Source of the DNA: Lichenicoccus sp964246745
Lineage (GTDB): Bacteria > Pseudomonadota > Alphaproteobacteria > Acetobacterales > Acetobacteraceae
Assembly: GCA_964246745.1 (NCBI GenBank)
Contig: CAXTRK010000019.1
Coordinates: 1 to 58,429, forward strand
Direction of reading: 5' to 3'
Length of the DNA stretch: 58,429 nucleotides
The notes below the pieces were generated by a model. That model had not been told where the DNA came from and ran no database searches. It saw only the letters and a program-made list of their open reading frames with translations. Below, piece by piece: positions 25,176-34,293 of this stretch. A program made the translations under genes and the position numbers. The first letter of the stretch is position 1. The number at the start of each line of letters is the position of its first letter.

Positions 25176-26174
25176 ATGGCCGAGACCGACATGCCCGACA
25201 TCCCGCTGGCGATCGATGCGGGAGTGCTGACGGGCGAGATGCTGTATCGCAAGCTCGGCAAGACCGGCGAGCAGGTCTCGGCGATCGGCCTTGGCGGCTA
25301 TCATGTCAGCAATCCCAGCCTGACCAGCCAGGAGACGATCCGCATCATCCGCGGCGCGATCGACCGCGGCATTACCTTCATGGACAATTCATGGGACTAT
25401 AATGAGGGTTTCGGCGAGCTGCGCATGGGCGCCGCTCTCGAGGACGGCTACCGCCAGCGCGTGTTCCTGATGACCAAGATCGATGGGCGCACCAGGGAAG
25501 AAGCGGCCAAGCAGATCGAGATGTCGCTCGAGCGTCTGCGCACGGATGTCATCGACCTGGTGCAATTCCATGAAGTCCTGCGCTACGAGGATGCCGACCG
25601 CATCTTTGCCGATGATGGCGCGGTGCACGCGTTTCTCGATGCGAAGCAGGCCGGAAAGCTGCGCCATATCGGGTTCACCGGGCACAAGCATCCGCAGATC
25701 CATCTGCACATGCTCGATGTCGCGGCCGAGCACGGCTTTGCGTTTGACACCGTGCAGATGCCGATCAACGTCATGGACGCGCATTTCCGTTCGTTTTCGC
25801 GCACCGTCGTGCCGCGGCTGATCCGCGAGGATATCGGCGTGCTCGCGATGAAGACGCTCGGCGGCGGCGTGATCCAGAAGAGCGGCGTGATCTCGGCGGT
25901 CGAGTGCATCCAGTATGCGCTCGCTTTGCCCACCTCTGTCGCGATCTGCGGCATCGATAGCCTGGACGTTCTGGATCAGGCGTTCGAGGCGGTGCGCACG
26001 TTCAAGGTGCTGGACCGCGCCGGCATGGACGGATTGATCGGCAAGACCGCCCAGGCGGCGAAAGGCGGCAAATACGAGGTGTTCAAGACCTCGGCGTTTT
26101 TCGATCAGACGGCGAAGAACGCGCCTTGGCTTGGCGGCGACAGCCAGACGGTCAAGCAACTGGAGCCGATGTAG
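25176..26174 (+). CDS. Aldo/keto reductase
   Basis: A 332-residue (beta/alpha)8 NADPH-dependent oxidoreductase. Seen are YRKLGKTGEQVSAIGLGGYH at the N-terminus, the catalytic Asp and Tyr in FMDNSWDYNEGFGELRMG, catalytic Lys in FLMTKIDGR, and the His region DLVQFHEVLR. The substrate is unknown. It is transcribed alone and converges with the glutathione peroxidase gene, 37 nt away. Confidence 0.9.
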   Translation: MAETDMPDIPLAIDAGVLTGEMLYRKLGKTGEQVSAIGLGGYHVSNPSLTSQETIRIIRGAIDRGITFMDNSWDYNEGFGELRMGAALEDGYRQRVFLMTKIDGRTREEAAKQIEMSLERLRTDVIDLVQFHEVLRYEDADRIFADDGAVHAFLDAKQAGKLRHIGFTGHKHPQIHLHMLDVAAEHGFAFDTVQMPINVMDAHFRSFSRTVVPRLIREDIGVLAMKTLGGGVIQKSGVISAVECIQYALALPTSVAICGIDSLDVLDQAFEAVRTFKVLDRAGMDGLIGKTAQAAKGGKYEVFKTSAFFDQTAKNAPWLGGDSQTVKQLEPM

Positions 26175-26211
26175 ATCAGGGCGCCGCCGGGCCTCCTGGA
26201 CGCGGGAGCGT

Positions 26212-26757
26212 TCAGCCGGCCAGTTCGGCCGCGATCGCCTCGGTCACGATCGGGTCATCAGGGGTGATGTCGGGAGCGAAGCGGGCGACCACGGCGCCGT
26301 CGCGCGCAATCAGGAATTTCTCGAAGTTCCAGAGGATCTCTCCAGGCTTCGGATCGACACCATGCTTGGACAGACGCTCGCGCATGGTGCTGTCGGGCTT
26401 GCCTCGGGCCTCGGGAATGGCCTTGGTCAGCGCCGCGTAAAGCGGATGCTGTCCAGGTCCCTTGACCTCGATCTTGGAGAACAAGGGAAAGTCGACGCCG
26501 TACTTGGTCTCGCAGAAGGCGGCGATCTCCTCGTCGGATGCGGGCTCCTGGCCGAGGAACTGGTTGCAGGGAAAGCCGAGCACAATGAGGCCACGGTCGC
26601 GATGGGAGGAATACACGCTCTCGAGCGCCTCGTATTGTGGGGTGAGGCCGCACTTGGAGGCGACGTTGACCACCAGCAGCACCTGGCCCGCATAGTCGCG
26701 CAGGCTGGTCTTTCCACCGTCGATGGTCCTGAGCGGAATGTCCTGTATGGCTGACAT
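26212..26757 (-). CDS. Glutathione peroxidase family thiol peroxidase
   Basis: A 181-residue peroxidase reducing H2O2 and organic hydroperoxides. The peroxidatic Cys is in NVASKCGLTPQY, the Gln in GFPCNQF, and the Trp-Asn pair in LWNFEKFLI; a Cys in FCETKYGVDFP may resolve the disulfide, suggesting thioredoxin dependence. GAGGAG precedes the ATG. Divergent from hisB. Full length for the bacterial BsaA/BtuE group. Confidence 0.92.
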   Translation of the reverse strand: MSAIQDIPLRTIDGGKTSLRDYAGQVLLVVNVASKCGLTPQYEALESVYSSHRDRGLIVLGFPCNQFLGQEPASDEEIAAFCETKYGVDFPLFSKIEVKGPGQHPLYAALTKAIPEARGKPDSTMRERLSKHGVDPKPGEILWNFEKFLIARDGAVVARFAPDITPDDPIVTEAIAAELAG

Positions 26758-26864
26758 GGTTGATGCTCCTCGTTGACAAACGCGAGAGTGGCGCGCGCAC
26801 GCTGATGCGGCAAGAGCAGGGCGAGATGGCTTCCAGCCCAGGCTTGCTGTAGAGGGTCTGCTCC

Positions 26865-27482
26865 ATGGATACGCTCGCCGACAGGACTAGTGCTCCCAGG
26901 ATTGGCAAGGTGCACCGCGTCACCGGAGAGACCGATATTGCCCTCAGCCTGGCGCTTGATGGGACCGGTCAGACACGGATTTCAACCGGCATCGGCTTCC
27001 TCGACCACATGCTGACCGCGCTCGGTCGGCATGCCTTGTTCGACCTCGACATCGCCGCAAACGGCGATCTCGAAGTCGACTTCCATCACACCACCGAGGA
27101 TGTCGGCATCGCGCTCGGACAGGCTTTTACCCACGCGATCGGCGACAAGCGCGGCATACGACGCTACGGCCAGGCGCTGGTGCCGATGGACGAGGCGCTG
27201 TGCGAGGCGGCGATCGACATCTCCGGGCGCTGCTTCCTGGCCTGGGACGTGCGTTTCTCGCGCGACAAGGTCGGCCGGATGGACACCGAGCTGTTCGAGG
27301 AGTTCTTCCGCGGCTTCGCCTCCAACGCGGGTCTGGCTCTGCATCTGACCGGCAAGGCCGGCCGCAACAACCATCACATCGCCGAAGCCTGCTTCAAGGC
27401 GTGTGCGCGCGCGTTGCGCCTGGCTTGTGAGCCCGATCCGCGGGCGACGGGCGCGATCCCCTCGACCAAAGGGGTGCTGTGA
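26865..27482 (+). CDS. hisB: HisB, imidazoleglycerol-phosphate dehydratase
   Basis: Dehydrates imidazole glycerol phosphate to imidazole acetol phosphate in histidine synthesis. The 205-residue monofunctional enzyme has the two Mn-binding repeats: GFLDHMLTALGRH with VDFHHTTEDVGIALG, and FFRGFASNAGLALH with NNHHIAEACFKA. It opens the his cluster and its stop overlaps the next gene by 4 nt. Confidence 0.96.
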   Translation: MDTLADRTSAPRIGKVHRVTGETDIALSLALDGTGQTRISTGIGFLDHMLTALGRHALFDLDIAANGDLEVDFHHTTEDVGIALGQAFTHAIGDKRGIRRYGQALVPMDEALCEAAIDISGRCFLAWDVRFSRDKVGRMDTELFEEFFRGFASNAGLALHLTGKAGRNNHHIAEACFKACARALRLACEPDPRATGAIPSTKGVL

Positions 27483-27859
27483 AGCTCTACAGCGCGCATT
27501 TCCATGCGGACGACTCGCGAAAGGCGGGGCGGCCGCCCGTGCTGATCAAGGAAGGGCTCTGTTGGCCCTGCCTGTTGTTCGGCTGGGTCGGATTGCTGCT
27601 GCTCGGGAGCTGGGTCCCTGCCCTGCTGGCGGGCGCGGTCAGTGTCGCCCTTGCGGCACTGCTGCATGGCGTGACCGGCGGCTGGCCGGTGTTCGTCGGA
27701 TGGCGGCTCCTGATCGTGCTGTTCGGCAACGACTGGCGCCGCTGGGAGCTCGGACTGCGTGGCCTGCGCACCGGCGCGCTGGTGGCGGGCCGCGACCGCG
27801 ACACGGCCCTGCTTCGCCTGCTCGACCGCCAGCCGGAGCTGATTGGAACCAGGCCGTGA
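27479..27859 (+). CDS. DUF2628-like small membrane protein
   Basis: A 126-residue protein with a hydrophobic block of two to three transmembrane segments (PCLLFGWVGLLLLGSW, ALLAGAVSVALAALLHG, WRLLIVLF) and a charged tail. The start overlaps the hisB stop and its stop overlaps the hisH start, so it is firmly embedded in the his operon. I match it to DUF2628; no role in histidine synthesis is known. Its position between hisB and hisH appears common in Acetobacteraceae. Confidence 0.75.
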   Translation: MKLYSAHFHADDSRKAGRPPVLIKEGLCWPCLLFGWVGLLLLGSWVPALLAGAVSVALAALLHGVTGGWPVFVGWRLLIVLFGNDWRRWELGLRGLRTGALVAGRDRDTALLRLLDRQPELIGTRP

Positions 27860-28494
27860 TGCGGGTTTGTGTGGTCGATTACGACGGCGGCAATCTTGCC
27901 TCGGCGGCGCGCGCGCTCGTCGAGGCGGCGCAGAGATGCGACGTCACGGCCGAGGTCAGCATCACCGCCGATCCCGCTGCGCTGCGACGCGCCGACCGCA
28001 TCGTCCTGCCAGGCCAGGGCGCCTTCGCCGACTGCGCGCGCGGCCTGGAGCGCGCGCCCGGAATTCGCTCGGCGATCGAGGACAGTGTCGCGGCAGGCAC
28101 GCCGTTCCTGGGTATCTGCGTCGGCATGCAACTCATGGCCGAGCGTGGCCTGGAGCATGGCGAGACGGCAGGTTTCGGCTGGATACAGGGTGAGATCGCG
28201 CCGATGCCGGCACCCGGACTGCGGCTGCCGCAGATGGGCTGGAACGAGCTGCTGTTCACCCAAGGCGCGCACCCGCTGACTGAGGGGCTCGTGCCGGGCG
28301 ATCACGGCTATTTTGTGCATTCCTACGCGCTGCGGAACTATGACGCGGCCGACCTTGTGGCGAGCGCCGACTATGGCGGCGCGGTTCCCGCCCTGGTGGC
28401 CCGTGGCCATCGCGCCGGCACCCAGTTCCATGTCGAGAAGAGCCAGCGGGTCGGCTTGCGCGTGCTCGGCAATTTCCTGCGCTGGACGCCTTGA
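27859..28494 (+). CDS. hisH: HisH, glutaminase subunit of IGP synthase
   Basis: Supplies ammonia to HisF for making imidazole glycerol phosphate and AICAR. The 211-residue class I amidotransferase has the oxyanion strand VLPGQGAFADC, the nucleophile in GICVGMQLMAERG, and the His/Glu pair in GTQFHVEKSQ. The ATG at 27859 overlaps the stop of the previous gene. The longer frame upstream is out-of-frame hisB sequence and not part of it. Confidence 0.96.
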   Translation: MRVCVVDYDGGNLASAARALVEAAQRCDVTAEVSITADPAALRRADRIVLPGQGAFADCARGLERAPGIRSAIEDSVAAGTPFLGICVGMQLMAERGLEHGETAGFGWIQGEIAPMPAPGLRLPQMGWNELLFTQGAHPLTEGLVPGDHGYFVHSYALRNYDAADLVASADYGGAVPALVARGHRAGTQFHVEKSQRVGLRVLGNFLRWTP

Positions 28495-28495
28495 G

Positions 28496-29041
28496 ATGGG
28501 TCGCCCGGTGCTGCTGGCAGAGCGCGTGGCCCAGCTTGATGATGACGACATGCACTCGCTGTGCGAGGCGACGACGGCGGCGATCCTCGATGGCGGCGGC
28601 TTCGGCTGGGTCACAGCGCCGGGACGCCCAGTGCTGGAACGCTATTTCCGTGGCCTGATGATGGTGCCGGAACGTTCGCTGTTCATCGGGCGGCTGGACG
28701 GCACCATCGTCGGCGCCACCCAGATGGTCCGTCCGCCGCGCAACAATGAGGCGCAGGCGATGGCTGCCACCTTGATGCACAGCTACGTAGCACCCTATGC
28801 GCGCGGGCACGGACTGGCCCGCATGCTGACCCAGGCGGTCGCGGAGTGCGCGCGCGCGATGGGCTACCAGGTGCTCAATCTCGACGTGCGCGAAACCCAA
28901 CAGGCGGCGATCAAGCTCTATGAGAGCATGGGCTTCGTGCAATGGGGCACGCACCCGTATTACGCCCGGGTGGCGGGGCGCACCGTGCGCGGCCTGTTCT
29001 ATACGATGAAGTTGCAGGATCGGGGCGTGCTTGATGACTGA
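28496..29041 (+). CDS. GNAT-family N-acetyltransferase within the his operon
   Basis: A 181-residue acetyltransferase with SYVAPYARGHGLARMLTQAV (acetyl-CoA loop) and LNLDVRETQQAAIKLYESMG. It starts 1 nt after hisH and ends 9 nt before hisA, so it is co-transcribed with the histidine genes. The substrate is unknown; the position suggests a link to histidine metabolism or simply co-regulation. Confidence 0.88.
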   Translation: MGRPVLLAERVAQLDDDDMHSLCEATTAAILDGGGFGWVTAPGRPVLERYFRGLMMVPERSLFIGRLDGTIVGATQMVRPPRNNEAQAMAATLMHSYVAPYARGHGLARMLTQAVAECARAMGYQVLNLDVRETQQAAIKLYESMGFVQWGTHPYYARVAGRTVRGLFYTMKLQDRGVLDD

Positions 29042-29050
29042 GCGGCGCGG

Positions 29051-29815
29051 ATGACTGGGCGGCGGGCGCTGCGGGCCTATCCGGCGATCGACCTCAAGGA
29101 CGGCGCCTGCGTGCGGCTGCAACGAGGCGCCATGGGCAGCGCCACGGTCTATTCCGACGATCCCGCCTCCCAGGCGCGCGCGTGGGCGGACGCAGGCTTT
29201 ACCTGGCTGCATGTGGTGGACCTCGACGGCGCCTTCGCCGGGCGCTCGTCGAATGCCGACGCCGTGCGCGCGATCCTGGCGGCGGCCAGCCTTCCGGTGC
29301 AGCTCGGCGGCGGGCTGCGCGACATGCACGGGATCGCGCGCTGGCTGGAGGCAGGCGTCGCGCGCGTCATTCTCGGCAGCGCCGCGGTGCAGACGCCCGC
29401 GCTGGTGGACGAGGCCTGCCGCAGCTTTCCTGGCCGTGTCGCCGTGGGCATCGATGCGCGTCATGGCCGCGTCGCCATTGAGGGCTGGGCAACATGCTCC
29501 GCCATCGATGCGATGAGCCTCGCCAGGCGTGCCGAGCAGTCCGGCGTCTGCGCCGTCATCTTCACCGAGATCGAACGCGACGGCATGCTGGAAGGGCTCG
29601 ATCTGGAGCAAACCATACGGCTGGCATCGACGCTGAGCGTCCCGGTGATCGCCAGCGGCGGCGTCGGCGAGACCCAGCATCTGCATGCGCTGCGCGCGGC
29701 GGCGGATGCGGTGCCGGAGGAGAATGGCGGCATCGAGGGCGTGATCATCGGGCGCGCGCTGTATGATGGCCGCATCGCGCCGCGAGCGGCACTCGCGGCA
29801 CTTGGCGCATGCTGA
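29051..29815 (+). CDS. hisA: HisA, ProFAR isomerase
   Basis: Isomerises ProFAR to PRFAR by an Amadori rearrangement. The 254-residue (beta/alpha)8 protein begins with the conserved RAYPAIDLKDGACVRLQRG (catalytic Asp) and shows LHVVDLDGAF, PVQLGGGLRD, the second catalytic Asp in TEIERDGMLEG and the phosphate site VIASGGVGE. It overlaps hisF by 7 nt. Confidence 0.96.
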   Translation: MTGRRALRAYPAIDLKDGACVRLQRGAMGSATVYSDDPASQARAWADAGFTWLHVVDLDGAFAGRSSNADAVRAILAAASLPVQLGGGLRDMHGIARWLEAGVARVILGSAAVQTPALVDEACRSFPGRVAVGIDARHGRVAIEGWATCSAIDAMSLARRAEQSGVCAVIFTEIERDGMLEGLDLEQTIRLASTLSVPVIASGGVGETQHLHALRAAADAVPEENGGIEGVIIGRALYDGRIAPRAALAALGAC

Positions 29816-30603
29816 AGCTTCGCATCATTCCGTGCCTCGACGTGAAGGACGGACGCGTGGTCAAGGGCGTCAACTTTGTCTCGTTGCGCGATGCCGGCGA
29901 TCCGGTCGAGCAGGCTCTGGTCTATGACGAAGCGGGCGCCGACGAGCTCACCTTCCTCGACATCACCGCCAGCCACGAGCAGCGCGACACCATCCTCGAC
30001 GTGGTCAGCCGCACCGCGGAGCGTATCTTCCTGCCGTTCACGGTCGGCGGCGGCGTGCGCTCGACAGAGGACATGCGCCGGCTGCTGCTGGCCGGCGCCG
30101 ACAAATGCGCGATCAACTCGGCGGCGATGGCGCGGCCGACGCTGATCGCCGAAGCGGCGCGCAAGTTCGGCAGCCAGTGCGTGGTGGTGGCGGTCGATGC
30201 CCGTTCGGACGGACGTGGCGGCTGGGAGGTGTTCACCCATGGCGGCCGAACGCCCACCGGACGAGACGCGATCGCCTGGTGCCGCGAGGCGGAGGGGCTT
30301 GGCGCCGGCGAAATCCTGCTGACGTCGATGGACCGCGACGGCACGCGCGCGGGCTTTGATCTGGCTCTGCTGAGAGCCGCGTGCGGCGCCGTGCGCCTGC
30401 CGGTGGTCGCTTCCGGCGGTGTCGGCGACATCGCGCATTTCGCGGATGGGGCGCGGGCAGGCGCATCGGGATTGCTGGCCGCGAGCCTGTTCCATTTCGG
30501 CCTCGCCAGCGTCGGCGCGGTCAAGCGCTCGCTTGCGGCGGCCGGGCTGCCGGTGCGCCTGGCCCCAGCGAGCCCCCAGGCACCCGCCCGGGAAAATGGA
30601 TGA
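29809..30603 (+). CDS. hisF: HisF, cyclase subunit of IGP synthase
   Basis: Makes imidazole glycerol phosphate and AICAR from PRFAR using ammonia from HisH. The 264-residue barrel has IIPCLDVKDGRVVKGVNFV (Asp), the phosphate loop FTVGGGVRS, VVAVDARSD (second Asp), LTSMDRDGTRAGFD and VVASGGVGD. The C-terminal 15 residues are Pro/Ala-rich and less conserved. Overlaps hisE by 4 nt. Confidence 0.96.
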   Translation: MLKLRIIPCLDVKDGRVVKGVNFVSLRDAGDPVEQALVYDEAGADELTFLDITASHEQRDTILDVVSRTAERIFLPFTVGGGVRSTEDMRRLLLAGADKCAINSAAMARPTLIAEAARKFGSQCVVVAVDARSDGRGGWEVFTHGGRTPTGRDAIAWCREAEGLGAGEILLTSMDRDGTRAGFDLALLRAACGAVRLPVVASGGVGDIAHFADGARAGASGLLAASLFHFGLASVGAVKRSLAAAGLPVRLAPASPQAPARENG

Positions 30604-31155
30604 GCAAGCCGCCAAAATCACCGCCATCCGTCGCTCCGAAGCGCAAGGCGGCGACACGCAAGGCAGTGCGCAAGCTGGCCGGCAAACAGAATGTCGGCGG
30701 AGTGAAGCGGCTGGACACACCGGCAGGGAATATGCAGGACGGCGCTACCGCCGCGGTGCTCGACCGGCTGTTCGAGACCGTGACCGCGCGGCGCGATGCC
30801 GACCCCAACCTCAGCCATTCCGCGCGTCTGCTGTCGCGCGGAATGGCTGAGGTNNNNNNNNNNCGCCCCCCCCCCCCCCCCCCTTCCCGCGCGGGTGCGG
30901 GCGCGCCCCCGGCTCAAGGTCGCGCAGAAATTCGGCGAGGAGGCCATCGAGTGTCTGATCGAGGCGGTCGCCGGAAACAGCGACAAGCTGATCGGCGAAA
31001 GCGCGGACATGCTCTACCATCTGATCGTTCTATGGGTGGATGCTGGGCTGGACCCGCGATCGGTCTGGGACACGCTGCATCAACGCCAAGGCATCAGCGG
31101 CATTGCCGAAAAAGCCTCCCGGCTGAGCGCGGGAGAAAGGGAGACCAAGCCATGA
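30600..31155 (+). CDS. hisE: HisE, phosphoribosyl-ATP pyrophosphatase, split by an assembly gap
   Basis: Hydrolyses PR-ATP to PR-AMP in histidine synthesis. Before the gap the frame reads an unusual basic N-terminus, then VLDRLFETVTARRDADPNLSH and SARLLSRG; after it, in another frame, RPRLKVAQKFGEEAIECLIE, SADMLYHLIVLWVDAGL and a stop at 31155. Together these make one complete HisE. The change of frame is due to the N-gap and fold-back at 30835-30863, not a real mutation. The N-terminal extension of about 45 Lys/Ala/Pro-rich residues (KSPPSVAPKRKAATRKAVRK) is longer than usual. Confidence 0.85.
30835..30890. other. Assembly gap (10 N) with fold-back and poly-C artefact
   Basis: The segment 30835-30853 is the exact reverse complement of 30808-30826 (19 bp, 8-nt loop) and ends precisely at the Ns (30854-30863). 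A run of about 18 C follows. The duplicated inverted arm interrupts hisE, whose protein sequence reads on perfectly if the arm, gap and C-run are removed. It is a contig-end artefact. Confidence 0.85.
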
Positions 31156-31535
31156 GCGCAAACGCGTCCAGCAACTACGACCACGACAACATCTTCGCGC
31201 GAATGCTGCGCGGCGAGATTCCGTGCAAAGTCGTCTTCGAGGACGAGCATGTGCTTGCATTTGACGACATCGCGCCACAGGCGCCGGTGCATGTGCTGGT
31301 CATCCCGCGTGGCGCCTACGTGTCGTTCGCGGACTTCACGCGACGCGCCTCGGCCGACGAGGTCACCGGCTTCTTTCGCGCGGTCGGGCTGATCGCCACC
31401 AAGCTTGGTCTCGACCAGCCGGGCTTCAGGCTGCTCAGCAATGTCGGCGCCGATGCCCATCAGCAAGTGGAGCATTTCCACGTGCATCTGTTCGGCGGAC
31501 GTCCGCTTGGGCCGATGCTGACCAATGCGAGCTGA
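31152..31535 (+). CDS. HIT-family protein, HINT-like nucleotide hydrolase
   Basis: A 127-residue histidine-triad protein. It shows NIFARMLRGEIPCKVVFEDE, LAFDDIAPQAPVHVLVIPR and the triad QVEHFHVHLFGGR. HINT enzymes hydrolyse AMP-lysine and adenosine phosphoramidates. Its ATG overlaps the hisE stop, so it closes the his operon, an arrangement that is common in alphaproteobacteria. It converges with the efflux pump operon 17 nt away. Confidence 0.92.
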   Translation: MSANASSNYDHDNIFARMLRGEIPCKVVFEDEHVLAFDDIAPQAPVHVLVIPRGAYVSFADFTRRASADEVTGFFRAVGLIATKLGLDQPGFRLLSNVGADAHQQVEHFHVHLFGGRPLGPMLTNAS

Positions 31536-31552
31536 CACCGCTCGGCGCCGCG

Positions 31553-33112
31553 TCAATTCCCGCCTGACTTGCGCGGCGCCAGCAGCCAGCAGAACGGCAC
31601 GATGGCGAAGCAGCATAGAGCGAAGGTGAGGAAGGCGTCATTATAGGCCAGCACCGACGCCTGGTCTCGGAATTGCTGATAAATCTGGTGGTTCACAGCT
31701 TGCGTGATCGATGCGGCCGGCCGTCCCAGACGCTCGAGCAGAGCACGGGTATTATTGTTGTAGGCAACGAACGGCTGATGGAACGGCGTCATCCAGTGCA
31801 CCATATGCGCCTCCCGGATTTGCGTGCGTTCCGTCACCAGGGCTGTGGATAACGAGATTCCGATCGCGCCGAACACGTTGCGCATCATCGTAAACAGGGC
31901 GGTTGCGTCGCCGTTGAGCTCCTGTGGCAGCGTCTGGTAGGCCACCACGCTGAGCGGCACGAACAGGAAGCCGAGCGCGCCGGCCTGGAAGGCGCGGTAG
32001 ATCACCAGCGTGCGGAAGTCGACGTTCAACACGAGGTGCGCCGAGATGACCAGCGAGCAGCCCATGAAGAAGAAGCCGAACGCGATCACATAGCGCGGTT
32101 GGATGCGCTTCATGGCAAAATTGACAAATGGAATGATCAGGATGATCCCAAGGCCGCCTGGCGAGAGCACCAGCCCGGCAAGCAATGCGGTGTAGCCGAT
32201 CACCTGCTGGGAGAATTGCGGGATCAGCACCGCCGAGGAATACAGTATGAAGCCGACCGCGCCGATCAGCATCGCGCCAACCGCGAAGTTGACGTTGGCG
32301 AAGACGCGTATATTGACCACCGGGCGCTTGGCGATGAGCAGCCAGCCAATCGCGCCGAGGATGCCGGTGACCGCCAGAAAGGTGGCGACGCGGATGAAGG
32401 GCGAGCCGAACCAGTCGTCGTCCTCGCCGCGATCCAGCATGATCTGCAGGCTGGCCAGCCCGACCGTGATCAATGAAAGGCCGATGACATCGATCGGGGC
32501 GGAGCGCTTGACTGCCCATGGCGGGTCTTCGACGAGGGCGGCCACGCCGAGCAGGGCGCCAATGCCGATCGGTATGTTGATAAAGAACACCCAGCGCCAG
32601 TTATAGGTGTCGGTGATGTAGCCGCCGAGGGTTGGTCCGAGCACGGGGGCCACGATGGTGGCAATGGCGGTGATGGCGAACGCGCCCGAGCGCCGGTTCG
32701 GCGGAAAGGTGTCGAGGATGATGGATTGCTGGGTCGGCTGCAGCCCGCCGCCGAAGAACCCCTGCATCGTCCGGAACAGGATCAGCTCCGGCAGACTGCT
32801 CGAAATGCCGCACAGGAAGGAGCACACGGTAAACATGCCGATGCAGACCATGAAGTAATTCTTGCGTCCGAACACGCGGGCGAACCAGCCGGAGATAGTC
32901 AGCACGACGCCGTTGGCGGCGAGATAGGCGGTCAGCGCCCAAGTGGCGTCGTCGTAGGACGAGGCAAGATTGCCGGCGATGTGCGGCAGCGAGACGTTGA
33001 CGATGGTGGTGTCGAGCACCTCCATGAAGGCCGCCACCGTGACCACCACCGCGACCAGCCAGGGATTGTGGTTCGGCTTCCAGTCCCGCTCTCCACCCGA
33101 TTGGCCGCTCAT
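31553..33112 (-). CDS. EmrB-type DHA2 family MFS multidrug transporter
   Basis: A 519-residue proton-driven exporter with 14 predicted transmembrane segments. DHA2 signatures are VLDTTIVNVSLPHIAGNLA (TM1), NGVVLTISGWFARVFGRKNY (loop 2-3), FGGGLQPTQQSIILD and GPTLGGYITDTYNWRWVFFI (motif C and TM5). Works with the membrane fusion protein encoded just upstream, whose stop overlaps its ATG (ATGA), to push drugs or toxic acids across both membranes. Confidence 0.92.
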   Translation of the reverse strand: MSGQSGGERDWKPNHNPWLVAVVVTVAAFMEVLDTTIVNVSLPHIAGNLASSYDDATWALTAYLAANGVVLTISGWFARVFGRKNYFMVCIGMFTVCSFLCGISSSLPELILFRTMQGFFGGGLQPTQQSIILDTFPPNRRSGAFAITAIATIVAPVLGPTLGGYITDTYNWRWVFFINIPIGIGALLGVAALVEDPPWAVKRSAPIDVIGLSLITVGLASLQIMLDRGEDDDWFGSPFIRVATFLAVTGILGAIGWLLIAKRPVVNIRVFANVNFAVGAMLIGAVGFILYSSAVLIPQFSQQVIGYTALLAGLVLSPGGLGIILIIPFVNFAMKRIQPRYVIAFGFFFMGCSLVISAHLVLNVDFRTLVIYRAFQAGALGFLFVPLSVVAYQTLPQELNGDATALFTMMRNVFGAIGISLSTALVTERTQIREAHMVHWMTPFHQPFVAYNNNTRALLERLGRPAASITQAVNHQIYQQFRDQASVLAYNDAFLTFALCCFAIVPFCWLLAPRKSGGN

Positions 33113-34257
33113 TGGGCGGCGCTCTTCACATTCACGGTGGGTTCGACCGAGATGCCGAGCGGCAACGGCACGTTCGGGTCCAGTCCGGCGTCAATGATGA
33201 TCTTGACCGGCACGCGCTGAACGATCTTGACGTAGTTGCCGGTGGCATTCTCCGGGGGAAAGGCGCTGAACTGGCTGCCGGAGCCGTTCTGAATGCTGTC
33301 AACATGGCCGCTCAGGCGCAGCGCGGGGTAGGCGTCAACGTTGATCGTCACAGGCTGGCCGGGCCGCATCTTGGTGATCTGGGTCTCCTTGTAGTTGGCG
33401 CTGATCCAGACCTCCGGCTGCACGATCGAGAACAGCGCCTGCCCGGCCGTCACGTAGTTGCCGCGCTCGACATTGCGCTGCGCGATCCAGCCATCGTGCG
33501 GCGCACGGATGACGGTCCATTCCAGGTTGAGCCTGGCGGTCTCGATCTGCGCCTTTGCCTGCGCCAGCGAGGCGGCCTGCTGTTGGATCCGGGTTTTGAC
33601 ATTGCCGATATTGGCGCTCACCGGAGTACTCTGTTCAACCTGGCCTTCGGCCTGCTGAAGCTGTCCCTGAGCCTGCTTGAGCGAGGCAGTCGACTGGTCG
33701 ATCGCCTGCTGCGACGTGGCGGCATGCGCGATCTTATGCTGCCGCTTGTATTCCGTCTCGGCGTTGATTTCCTGTGCCTGGGCGATAAGCAACTGTCCTT
33801 GAGCTTGCTTCAGTTGCCCGGGGAAGTTCTTCTTGGCCACCTCCACGCCGAACTTCGCCCCGGCAAGCTGGCCCTTGGCCTGATCCAGGGAGGCCTGCCC
33901 CTGATCAAGGCTGGCCTGATAGTTGCGTGGATCGATGCGCATCAGCACTTCGCCCTGGCGGACGAACTGGTTGTCGTCCACATCGAGCTCGGTCACATAG
34001 CCTGAGACATGCGGTGCGACGGTGATGGTGCGCCCCGAGGTAAAGGCATCGTCGGTTTCCTCGTCAAAGCGGGTCAACCACCAGTCCAGGCCGCCACCGA
34101 TGATGATGACCAGAACGAAGATGATCAGGCCGGCCCATACGAACGGCCGCGCCTTGTTGCGCGACTGCTCCTCCTTGCGCGCTCGCTCTTCGTTCTGCTT
34201 TTGCTCGTCGGCGTTGGGGCCTTGATCGGGTTGCCCCGACTCTTTTTCGTCAGCCAT
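33109..34257 (-). CDS. EmrA/HlyD-type membrane fusion protein
   Basis: A 382-residue periplasmic adaptor. A charged cytoplasmic N-terminus (MADEKESGQPDQGPNADEQ) is followed by one transmembrane helix (VWAGLIIFVLVIIIGGGLDWW), a lipoyl half-motif TVAPHVSGYVTELDVDDNQF, a long Gln/Ala-rich coiled coil (about residues 110-245) and the second lipoyl/beta-barrel part NLEWTVIRAPHDGWIAQRNV. Partner of the MFS pump downstream. The upstream region carries a palindrome that may be its operator. Confidence 0.92.
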   Translation of the reverse strand: MADEKESGQPDQGPNADEQKQNEERARKEEQSRNKARPFVWAGLIIFVLVIIIGGGLDWWLTRFDEETDDAFTSGRTITVAPHVSGYVTELDVDDNQFVRQGEVLMRIDPRNYQASLDQGQASLDQAKGQLAGAKFGVEVAKKNFPGQLKQAQGQLLIAQAQEINAETEYKRQHKIAHAATSQQAIDQSTASLKQAQGQLQQAEGQVEQSTPVSANIGNVKTRIQQQAASLAQAKAQIETARLNLEWTVIRAPHDGWIAQRNVERGNYVTAGQALFSIVQPEVWISANYKETQITKMRPGQPVTINVDAYPALRLSGHVDSIQNGSGSQFSAFPPENATGNYVKIVQRVPVKIIIDAGLDPNVPLPLGISVEPTVNVKSAAQ

Positions 34258-34293
34258 CCATGTCTCCAGCCGGTCCCTGGGGTGGCGCAAGAC

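Noticed and set aside
30808..30853. Perfect hairpin in hisE as a terminator or attenuator
   Set aside because: The right arm ends exactly at an N-gap and breaks a conserved protein; the same pattern recurs at the other gap, so it is an artefact.
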